Assembly: GCA_964615765.1 (NCBI GenBank)
Contig: CAZTQN010000036.1
Location: 1-37,875 of the forward strand
DNA length: 37,875 bases
Direction: 5' to 3'
From: CAZTQN01 sp964615765
GTDB taxonomy: Bacteria; Planctomycetota; Phycisphaerae; Phycisphaerales; UBA1924
How positions within the stretch are numbered: the first letter of the stretch is position 1; each line of letters starts with the position of its first letter. The translations under genes were made by a program, and so were the position numbers. Below the pieces are notes generated by a model. The model was not told the origin of the DNA. It searched no databases and was given only the letters and a program-made list of their open reading frames with translations. Positions 7,309 through 14,374 of the stretch are shown here, one piece after another.

Positions 7309-8142
7309 ATGGGTTACCTCTCCCGGGCCTTGGGCACCAATCTCGCCATCGCCGCCATCTCCTGGGGCGCCGGCCTGAGCCTCATGGCCGAGTCGCAGCA
7401 GTCGCAGCCCGGCCAGTCGCAGCCCGCTCAAGACCAGCGCGATCAGGATCGGCGTGATCAAGAGCGGCGCGACCAAGACCGGCGCGATCAGGATCGCCGC
7501 GACGATGATCGCCGCGATCAGGACCGCCGCACCCAGCCCGGCACCGGCACCGGCCTCGGCGCCCAGCGCGAGAACGCCACCTCCAACACCGCCGGTCAGC
7601 CCACGTCCAACGCGGCCACCCGCGGCTCGGCAGCTATCGCCAGCAGCATGCTCACCCCCGGCGCGATGCGCGGCATCGACGAACTCGGCAAGGCCGCCCG
7701 CGATTGCCTCATGACCTCCTCCCACTGCCTTGACCTCGGCGGAGAGCACGCCTCCCGCCGCCATCAGACCGTGCTCATCGACGCGGCCGACTCCGCCGTC
7801 CTCGCCGCCTGCTTCATGTCCCGCGGCTCCGAACAGGCCGGTCAGGTCGCCGAACTCGCCGCCGACATGCTCGACCGCTGCGCCCGCGAGTGCGAACGCC
7901 TCGCGTCCGGCGACGAAATGATGACCCGCTGCGCCGAGTCTTCCCGCCGCGCCGCGTCCGCCGCCCGCGCTATGGCCGGCGAAGCCGGTTCACGCACCCG
8001 CCCCAACGCCACCACGCCCACCACGCCCACCAACCCCCAAACCCCCGGCACCACCACCCCCGGCAGCCGCAACCCCACTTCGCCCGGCACCAACCCGGGT
8101 GGCACCAACCCCGGCGGCACCAACCCCGACCGCCGCCCGTAA
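7309..8142 (+). CDS. Exported helical Cys protein resembling copper-storage (Csp/DUF326) proteins
   Basis: The 277-residue product starts with a probable signal peptide (residues 1-27, ALGTNLAIAAISWGAGLSLMA). Residues 43-74 are a charged tandem repeat of the five-residue unit D-Q-D/E-R-R. Residues about 115-222 look like an antiparallel four-helix bundle with six Cys (133, 140, 168, 191, 195, 208) and His 139, 147 and 152; phrases such as AACFMSRGSEQAGQVAELAA, CARECERL and DEMMTRCAESSRRAA match the layout of copper-storage proteins, which normally have ten or more Cys. Metal storage is thus possible but reduced. The tail is Thr/Pro/Gly-rich with repeated TNPGG. GAAGGAG sits about 9 bases before ATG 7309. 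A strong hairpin terminator follows, so it is probably monocistronic. Confidence 0.7.
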   Translation: MGYLSRALGTNLAIAAISWGAGLSLMAESQQSQPGQSQPAQDQRDQDRRDQERRDQDRRDQDRRDDDRRDQDRRTQPGTGTGLGAQRENATSNTAGQPTSNAATRGSAAIASSMLTPGAMRGIDELGKAARDCLMTSSHCLDLGGEHASRRHQTVLIDAADSAVLAACFMSRGSEQAGQVAELAADMLDRCARECERLASGDEMMTRCAESSRRAASAARAMAGEAGSRTRPNATTPTTPTNPQTPGTTTPGSRNPTSPGTNPGGTNPGGTNPDRRP

Positions 8143-8177
8143 CGCTCAGCACCTCTTCAACATCTCACCGATCACCA

Positions 8178-8217
8178 GCGGCCCGGGCAACACGTCGTTC
8201 CCGGGCCGCGTCGTTTT
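8178..8217 (+). terminator. Terminator of the copper-storage-like gene
   Basis: The 10-bp perfect stem GCGGCCCGGG / CCCGGGCCGC with a 12-base loop is followed by GTCGTTTT. It lies 35 bases after the stop codon. Confidence 0.82.
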
Positions 8218-8351
8218 CACTCCGTCCCAATGGCTGGAGCCCGCTCGCCGCACGATCTCCCGCGCAAGCTCCCCGTCCCTCTTCGCGCCCTTCGCGCCAT
8301 CGCGTTCAAAACCCGCCTCCCCCCGCAACCCCCAAACCTCTACGCTCCCAA

Positions 8352-9290
8352 ATGACCCCGCTCATCCTCTCCGCCGGCCGCCTGCGTCTTGCCGTCGTCC
8401 CCGCGCTCGGCGCCGGCCTCGCCGATTTCTCGATCCAAGGCCCGTCCGGCGTCTTCTATCCGCTGCTCCGCCGCGCCGCGCCCGGCGAGACCAACCCCTC
8501 ACTTCTCGGCTCGTTCTTCATGGCCCCGTGGGCCAACCGCCTGCGCGGGGCCGCGTTCACCTTCCGCGGGCGCTCCGTCGCGCTCCGTCCCACCACCGCC
8601 GACGGCATGGCCCAGCACGGCGACGTCCGCAGGCGCCCCTGGCAAGTCCACACCTCCTCGCCCACCGCCGCCACGCTCGCCTACGACAGCCGCTCCGTCA
8701 CCGATTCCAACTGGCCCTGGGCCTACTCGTGCACCGCCGCCTTCGCGCTCGACGACGCCGGGCTCACGCTCGACCTTTCCGTCAAGAACGAAGACCGCGA
8801 GCCCTTCCCCGCCGGCTGCGGCCATCACCCCTACTTCGCCCGCCGCCTCTGGAACGACGCCGACGTGCTGCACATCAAGGCCCCCGTCGCCGGCCGCTAC
8901 CCGCTCGAAGCCGGCTGCGCCACCGGCGCGCCAGCGCCCGAGCGTCTGACGCACCACCTCGCCGACCTCCGCCCGGTTCCCGACGAGCACATCGACGCCG
9001 TCTTTTCCGGCTTCACGGGCTCCGCCGAACTCCGCTGGCCCGCGAGCGCCGTCACGCTCCGCATCGACGCGTCGGCGAACATGTCGCACCTGGTGCTCTT
9101 CACGCCGCACGCCCAGCCGTCCGGCCCGTCTTCGCCGCTCCCCTTCGTCGCCGTTGAACCGCAGACGCACACCAACGACGCGCTCAACCTGGAAGCCAAA
9201 ACGAACACCCCCGGCGCTTTCGGCACCGTCGTCCTCGAACCCGGTCAATCGCTCTCAACGCGGTGCCGCTTCAGCGTGCTCGTCGGCTGA
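8352..9290 (+). CDS. Aldose 1-epimerase (galactose mutarotase family)
   Basis: Interconverts alpha and beta anomers of aldoses. The 312-residue product has the family signatures: the MAPWANRLRGAAFTFRG segment near 57-73, the HG-x2-R-like QHGDVRRRPW (H89), the paired His region GCGHHPYFAR (H158/H159) that supplies the catalytic acid, and the C-terminal VAVEPQTHTNDALN, whose Glu (about E269) is the usual catalytic base. No signal peptide, so cytoplasmic. The ATG at 8352 starts at the expected beginning of the domain (MTPLILSAGRLRLAVVP); the frame is open further upstream but covers the previous gene. The stop TGA at 9288-9290 directly abuts the stop of the convergent ddl gene. Confidence 0.88.
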   Translation: MTPLILSAGRLRLAVVPALGAGLADFSIQGPSGVFYPLLRRAAPGETNPSLLGSFFMAPWANRLRGAAFTFRGRSVALRPTTADGMAQHGDVRRRPWQVHTSSPTAATLAYDSRSVTDSNWPWAYSCTAAFALDDAGLTLDLSVKNEDREPFPAGCGHHPYFARRLWNDADVLHIKAPVAGRYPLEAGCATGAPAPERLTHHLADLRPVPDEHIDAVFSGFTGSAELRWPASAVTLRIDASANMSHLVLFTPHAQPSGPSSPLPFVAVEPQTHTNDALNLEAKTNTPGAFGTVVLEPGQSLSTRCRFSVLVG

Positions 9291-10247
9291 TCACGCCCGC
9301 CCGCCGTCCCGCCGCGCCATCTCCACCAGCGCCGCGCACAGCGCCGGCATCGGCATCCCTTGGTGCTTCGCCGCCATCGGCACCAGCGAGTGGTCCGTGA
9401 ACCCGGGCAGCGTGTTGATCTCCAAAAACCACGCCGTCCCGTCGTCGTCGAGCATGAAGTCCGCCCGTGCCAGATGCCGCACGCCCATCGCCTGCGCGAG
9501 CGCCAGCGTCTGACTCTGCACCCGCTCCGTCACGCCCGCCGGGAGCGTCGGCGCCACGCTGTACCGCGTGTCGTTGCGGTTGTACTTGGCTTCAAAGTCA
9601 TACAGCTCCACCGCCGGCGTGATCTCGATCAAGGGCAGCGCCCGCCCGTCGAGAATCCCCGCGGTCAGTTCCCGCGCCTTGCGTCCATCCGCACGCAGCA
9701 CGGCCTGCTCGATCATGTACACCCGTCCGTCCCCGCCCGCCGTCGCGTACCGCTCTTCGTCGATCGTCCGCCGCGCCCGCGCCCAGTCGTCATGATCGCG
9801 GCACACGTGCAGCCCGATCGTCGACCCCTCGTGCACCGGCTTGATCACCGCCGGCAATGGCAGCGGGCACACCGGGTCGCGCACGTCCATCGCGTGCGCG
9901 TCGGGCGTCGGGATCCCCAGCCGCGCCGCCGTCATCTTCGTCGCCAGTTTGTCCATCGCGTGCCGCGCCGCCCGCGAGCCCGAGCCCACAAACGCCCGCC
10001 CGTCCGCCTCGAGAATGTCCTGCAGCGGCCCGCCCTCGCCCCACCCGCCGTGCAGCGCCGGGAAGATCACCTCCGCCTTCTCGCGCTCCAGCTCGTCGGC
10101 CGAGATCCGCTCGATGGTCCGGTTGAGGGCGTCGTACCCCGCCTCCAGCAGCGCGGCGGTAATCCCCGCGGCGCTCCGCAGCGACACCTCACGCTCCGAA
10201 TCCGGACCACCCCCCAAGACCAACACCCGACACTTCGCCTCAGCCAT
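9291..10247 (-). CDS. ddl: D-alanine--D-alanine ligase
   Basis: An ATP-grasp enzyme that joins two D-Ala for the peptidoglycan stem peptide, in the cytoplasm. The 318-residue length is normal. Visible are the N-terminal VLVLGGGPDSEREVSLRSA, the FPALHGGWGEGGPLQ motif, the ATP-binding KPVHEGSTIGLHV, and the metal/substrate site RADFMLDDDGTAWFLEINTL followed by PGFTDHSLVP. It is the last gene of a minus-strand run murC-murB-ddl with only 15 bases between murB and its start at 10247; AGGAA lies just upstream of the ATG. It converges with the epimerase gene with no base between the two stop codons. Confidence 0.96.
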   Translation of the reverse strand: MAEAKCRVLVLGGGPDSEREVSLRSAAGITAALLEAGYDALNRTIERISADELEREKAEVIFPALHGGWGEGGPLQDILEADGRAFVGSGSRAARHAMDKLATKMTAARLGIPTPDAHAMDVRDPVCPLPLPAVIKPVHEGSTIGLHVCRDHDDWARARRTIDEERYATAGGDGRVYMIEQAVLRADGRKARELTAGILDGRALPLIEITPAVELYDFEAKYNRNDTRYSVAPTLPAGVTERVQSQTLALAQAMGVRHLARADFMLDDDGTAWFLEINTLPGFTDHSLVPMAAKHQGMPMPALCAALVEMARRDGGRA

Positions 10248-10262
10248 GATGTTCCTGCTTGA

Positions 10263-11213
10263 TCAGCTCGCCTGCTGCTCGCCGCACACGCCGTGCCGCG
10301 ACCACACCACAACCTCCCGGTGCAGCCGCACGCCCATCGCCTCGTGCACGCGCCGCGCGACCAGCGTCATCAGTTCGATCACGTCCCGCGCCTTCGCCGT
10401 GCCCGGGTCGGTCACGATGAAGTTCGCGTGCCGCTCGCTCACGCTCGCCCCGCCGACGCGCAGCCCCTTGAGCCCGGCCCGGTCGATCAGCATCCCCGCG
10501 CTCACGCGCTGCCCCGCCGCCCCGATCCCCTCAAGGTCCGACGTCAGCGTCGGGTTCTTGAACACGCATCCCGCGCTGCGGTCGGCCATCGGCTGCGACC
10601 GCTTCTTGTACTCCATCACTTCCTTCAGCCGCTCGCGCAGCGGCCCCGCGTCCCCCGGCGTCAGCCGCAGGTCCACGCACGTGATGATCAGATCGTTCAG
10701 CCCCGACGCGCGGTAGCCGAACGCGATATCCCCCCGGTGCAGGCGCACGCGCCGCCCGAGCCGGTCCACCGCGTGCACCGAGTGCACACAATCCGCGATC
10801 TGCCCGAACGCCCCGCCCGCGTTCATCACCACCGCCCCGCCCACCGTCGCCGGAATCCCGCCCAAACCCTCCAGCCCGCCCAGCCCGTCGCGCACGCATT
10901 CCAGGATCAACTTCGGCAGGTTCACGCCCGCGCCCACGCGCACGATGTCCGACCCCTGCTCCCGCTGCACGCGGACAAAGTCCCCCTGCGTCAGCGACAC
11001 CACCAGATCCGGCACCCCGTCGTCATCCACCAAAAGATTCGCCCCGTCCCCGATTACACGCAGCGCCGGGTCCAGCGCGACGCACTCGGCGAGCTGCTCC
11101 GCCGTCGTCGGCCGCGCATACCGCGCCGCCCCGCCCCCGACGCCGAACCACGTCGCCAGCGGCTGCATGGGCGTGATCTCCACCTTGCTCGTCGGCGTCG
11201 CAGACGTGATCAT
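10263..11213 (-). CDS. murB: UDP-N-acetylenolpyruvoylglucosamine reductase
   Basis: A flavin enzyme that reduces UDP-GlcNAc-enolpyruvate to UDP-MurNAc. The 316-residue product has the FAD-domain motifs TWFGVGGGAARY, VIGDGANLLVDDDG and LEGLGGIPATVGGAVVMNAGG, the RSAGCVFKNP motif in which C216 occupies the catalytic proton-donor place usually filled by Ser, SERHANFIV, and the late Glu (E300). A Cys at this position occurs in some family members as far as I recall. The ATG at 11213 is chosen over the longer open frame because GAGGAGGTG lies 5-8 bases upstream. It sits between murC (20-base gap) and ddl (15-base gap) in one operon. Confidence 0.95.
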   Translation of the reverse strand: MITSATPTSKVEITPMQPLATWFGVGGGAARYARPTTAEQLAECVALDPALRVIGDGANLLVDDDGVPDLVVSLTQGDFVRVQREQGSDIVRVGAGVNLPKLILECVRDGLGGLEGLGGIPATVGGAVVMNAGGAFGQIADCVHSVHAVDRLGRRVRLHRGDIAFGYRASGLNDLIITCVDLRLTPGDAGPLRERLKEVMEYKKRSQPMADRSAGCVFKNPTLTSDLEGIGAAGQRVSAGMLIDRAGLKGLRVGGASVSERHANFIVTDPGTAKARDVIELMTLVARRVHEAMGVRLHREVVVWSRHGVCGEQQAS

Positions 11214-11233
11214 CGCGCACCTCCTCGCGCCGG

Positions 11234-12958
11234 TTACTTGCCGCGCACAACCACGCGGCTTCCCGCCCCGTTCCCGGTCGCGCTCTCCCCAACTGTGCCA
11301 CCGTTCCCGCCCGCCGCCAGAAACCCCTTGCCGACCACGTCCACCGGCCCGGCCCCCATCACCACAAGCAGGTCCCCCGGGCGGCACACCACTTGCAGTT
11401 GCTCGACGATCGCCTCGAACGGGTACAGGTGCATCGCCTGCACGCCGCGCTGCCGCAGCCGGTCCACCAGGTCCGCCGCCGTCACCTTCGTCTTCTCTTC
11501 GATCGAGTCCCGCACAAAATAGATATGCGGCACGATCACCACGTCCGCCGCGCTGAACGCGCTGGCGAACTCCTCCAGCAAAAACCGCGTGCGGCTGTGC
11601 TGGTGCGGCTGGAAGACGCAGATCAGCCGCCCGCCCCGCTCTTCCGGCCGCTCGTGCTCGCGCAGCGCCCGCAGCGTCGTCTCCACCTCCGTCGGGTGGT
11701 GTCCGTAATCGTCGTACACCCGAACCGGGGCCTCGCCCCCCGGCACCACCCGCTCGCCCAGCAACTGCATCCGCCGCTCGATCCCCCGGAACTGCGCCAG
11801 CGCCCTGGCCACCTGGTCCGGATCGGCCCCGACGCTGATCGCCAGCGCCGCCGCCGTCGCCGCGTTCATCGCGTTGTGATCGCCCGGGAGCAGCGTCACC
11901 CACGCCGCCACCAGCCCCTCGCCCTTGCGAACCAGCCCGGTCCGCCGCGTCATCGGGTCATACTTCACCGACCAATCGGCGCTGGGCGACCACCCGATCG
12001 TCTGCACCGCGCACGCCAGACCCGCCGTCACTTCCCGCTTGTGCGCGTTCTGCTCCGCGATGATCAGCGTCCCGCCCTGGTCCGCCGGCGGGATCAATCG
12101 CGCAAACTCGTGGAACGACCGGATCACCTCGTCCAACGACCCGTACACGTCCAGGTGGTCCGCCTCAACGCTCGTGATGCACGCCACCCGCGGCAGATAG
12201 TTGTGGAACGACCGGTTGAACTCGCACGCCTCCACCACCAGCAGCCCAGGCTGCCCGCGCATCGGGCCCGACGGAATCTCCAAAGACCCCAGCCGGAACC
12301 CCGTCGAACTGCCCGCGCTCGAACCAGCCGCCGCCGCACTCGCCCCGGCGGACCCTTCCGGCAGCCCCGCCGTCGCGAGCTGCGGCGAGTTGGCCCCAAC
12401 GATCACGTTCGGATCCATCCCGGCCATCGCCAGCGCATAGCCCAGCATCGCCGTCGTCGTGCTCTTGCCGTGCGTCCCCGCGACGCACACGCCCGTCTGC
12501 CCGACCATCAGCCACCCGAGCGCCTCGGCGTACGAGATCGTCAGGATCCCGCGCCGCTGGGCCTCGAGCACCTGCGGGTGATCCGGACGAATCGCCGCCG
12601 ACGCGATCACCATCTCCGCATCGTCCGGCAGCCACGCCCGCGTCTGGTCATACGTGACGCCGATGCGCTCGCCCTCAAGCGCCTCGGTGCTTGCTGACCG
12701 CGACGAATCCGACCCGGCGACGATCCCGCCGCGGGCCCGGAGCATGCGCGCGAGCCCGGACATCCCGCACCCGCCGATGCCGATCATGAACACATGCCGC
12801 CCGCGGACGTCCAGTGCCGATCGCCGGTTCATCTGGGCAAACGGTACGCGGCCGGCGAGCGTCGCCGCCCGCGCCGCCCCGCTCGCCGCCCCACCGGACA
12901 CGTCGACGCTCGCCGGCGCAAAGCCGGTCAGCCCGTTTACCGCGATCTGGCTCATCAT
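11234..12958 (-). CDS. murC: UDP-N-acetylmuramate--L-alanine ligase
   Basis: Adds L-Ala to UDP-MurNAc using ATP, first amino-acid step of peptidoglycan precursor synthesis. The 574-residue product is longer than the usual 450-490. Seen are the Rossmann motif FMIGIGGCGMSGLARML (about 57-73), the ATP loop GTHGKSTTT (161-169), CEFNRSFHNYLPRVACIT with EADHLD (about 245-270), DYGHHPTE and FQPHQHSRT. The extra length is a 50-residue Ala/Gly-rich N-terminal extension and a Ser/Ala/Gly-rich insertion at about 202-232. The start at 12958 has a GGGGG-type site upstream; ATG 12832 would remove most of the extension but has no binding site. First gene of murC-murB-ddl, divergent from argJ with 66 bases between. 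Confidence 0.95.
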   Translation of the reverse strand: MMSQIAVNGLTGFAPASVDVSGGAASGAARAATLAGRVPFAQMNRRSALDVRGRHVFMIGIGGCGMSGLARMLRARGGIVAGSDSSRSASTEALEGERIGVTYDQTRAWLPDDAEMVIASAAIRPDHPQVLEAQRRGILTISYAEALGWLMVGQTGVCVAGTHGKSTTTAMLGYALAMAGMDPNVIVGANSPQLATAGLPEGSAGASAAAAGSSAGSSTGFRLGSLEIPSGPMRGQPGLLVVEACEFNRSFHNYLPRVACITSVEADHLDVYGSLDEVIRSFHEFARLIPPADQGGTLIIAEQNAHKREVTAGLACAVQTIGWSPSADWSVKYDPMTRRTGLVRKGEGLVAAWVTLLPGDHNAMNAATAAALAISVGADPDQVARALAQFRGIERRMQLLGERVVPGGEAPVRVYDDYGHHPTEVETTLRALREHERPEERGGRLICVFQPHQHSRTRFLLEEFASAFSAADVVIVPHIYFVRDSIEEKTKVTAADLVDRLRQRGVQAMHLYPFEAIVEQLQVVCRPGDLLVVMGAGPVDVVGKGFLAAGGNGGTVGESATGNGAGSRVVVRGK

Positions 12959-13024
12959 CGCCCCCGGTATCGGCCCGCGCCCGCCCGCGCCGTGAATGCC
13001 GTACACCCCGCGTACGCTCCGCCC

Positions 13025-14320
13025 ATGTCCATCACCCGACCGCTCGGTTTTCGCGCTTCCGCCACCACCGCCGGGATCAAACCCTCCGGCAAGTCCGACC
13101 TCGCCCTGATCGTCTGCGACCCATCCTCACCAACCCCCGCCGACGCCGGCCTGTCCCGACACTCCGCCGCCGCCGTCTTCACGCAGAACGCCGTCGTCGG
13201 CGCGCCCGTCCACGTCGGCCGCGCCTGGCGCGCCGAGCACGCCCACGGCGGGCCCGCCCTCCGCGCCCTGCTCATCAACGCCGGCTGCTCCAACGCCGCC
13301 ACCGGCGAGCCCGGCATCCAGGACGCCCGCGCCACCATGCGCGCCGTCGCCGACGCCCTCAAGTGCTCCGAGCACGAAGTCCTCCCCTCCAGCACCGGCA
13401 TCATCGGGCACCGCCTCCCCGTCGCCAAGATCACCGGCGCCGTCCCGAACCTCGTCCGCTCCCTCGCCCGCGGCGAGGACGCCGACGACGCCGCCGCCCG
13501 CGCCATCATGACCACCGACCTGGTCCCCAAAACCGCCCACCGCGAACTCGAAATCCGCGGGCACCAGGTCCACCTCGGCGCCATCGCCAAAGGCAGCGGC
13601 ATGACCGCCCCGCGCCTCGACTCCTTCGCCACCGGCATCGGCTCCTCCGGCCTGCCCGCCATGCACGCGACCATGCTCGCGTTCATCACCACCGACGCCG
13701 CCGTTCACAACGCCTGCCTCCAGTCCGCCCTCGAAGACGCCTGCCGCGAGAGCTTCGACCGTGTCAGCGTCGACGCTCACCCCTCCTGCTCCGACACCGT
13801 CGTCGCCATCGCCTCCGGCGCCGCGCACGGCAACGTCATCCGCCGCACCGACCCCGAGTATCACGGCTTCAAGCAGGCCCTCATCGCCCTCTGCCAGGAA
13901 CTCGCCACCAAGATCGTCCGCGACGGCGAGGGCGCCACCCGCACCTTCCGCGTCGAGATCCGCGGGGCCCGCTCCGCCGACGACGCCAACCGCATGGCCC
14001 GCGCCGTCGTCGACTCCCCGCTCGTCAAGTGCGCGATCCACGGCAAGGACCCCAACTGGGGCCGCATCGTCACCGCCGCCGGTAACGCCGGTGTCAAGTT
14101 CGACACCATGGAATCCTCCCTCACCATCGGCGGCGTCCAGGTCTACGCCTCCGGCGTCCCCACCGGCATCGCCAAGAACGACCCCAAACTCATCGCCGCC
14201 ATGAACGCCGACCCCGTCGAGTGCATCCTCACCGTCGGCCACGGCCCCGGCCGCGGCTGGATGATCGGCTGCGACCTCTCCGACCAGTACGTCCGCATCA
14301 ACGCCGACTACACCACGTAA
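13025..14320 (+). CDS. argJ: Bifunctional ornithine acetyltransferase / N-acetylglutamate synthase
   Basis: Moves the acetyl group from N-acetylornithine to glutamate (and can use acetyl-CoA) in arginine synthesis. The 431-residue product has SDLALIV near the start, LLINAGCSNAATG, SSTGIIGHRLP, the KGSGM motif (189-193), and HATMLAFITTDA, where family members self-cleave before the Thr (T216), giving alpha and beta chains with the Thr as nucleophile. The end CDLSDQYVRINADYTT is typical. Between KGSGM-TAP and the HATML cleavage site there are about 14 more residues than in the usual arrangement (RLDSFATGIGSSGLP). The ATG 13025 is the first in-frame start with the family N-terminus. Divergent from murC and not linked to other arginine genes here. 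Confidence 0.95.
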   Translation: MSITRPLGFRASATTAGIKPSGKSDLALIVCDPSSPTPADAGLSRHSAAAVFTQNAVVGAPVHVGRAWRAEHAHGGPALRALLINAGCSNAATGEPGIQDARATMRAVADALKCSEHEVLPSSTGIIGHRLPVAKITGAVPNLVRSLARGEDADDAAARAIMTTDLVPKTAHRELEIRGHQVHLGAIAKGSGMTAPRLDSFATGIGSSGLPAMHATMLAFITTDAAVHNACLQSALEDACRESFDRVSVDAHPSCSDTVVAIASGAAHGNVIRRTDPEYHGFKQALIALCQELATKIVRDGEGATRTFRVEIRGARSADDANRMARAVVDSPLVKCAIHGKDPNWGRIVTAAGNAGVKFDTMESSLTIGGVQVYASGVPTGIAKNDPKLIAAMNADPVECILTVGHGPGRGWMIGCDLSDQYVRINADYTT

Positions 14321-14323
14321 GGC

Positions 14324-14356
14324 AGGGGCGAGAGGTCAGAGGCCAGAGGTCAGGGC
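14324..14356. repeat. Inverted copy of the GAGGTCAGGGGCGAGAGG-type repeat
   Basis: GGGGCGAGAGGTCAGA followed by GGCCAGAGGTCAGGG fills the short gap between argJ and the HMG-CoA lyase gene. It is the reverse complement of the phrase at 4557-4588 and 27607-27645. Confidence 0.6.
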
Positions 14357-14374
14357 TCGGAAGGGAACCACGCC

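Noticed and set aside
12959..13006. Earlier in-frame start of murC at 13006
   Set aside because: It would leave only 18 bases to the divergent argJ start; ATG 12958 has a G-rich binding site.
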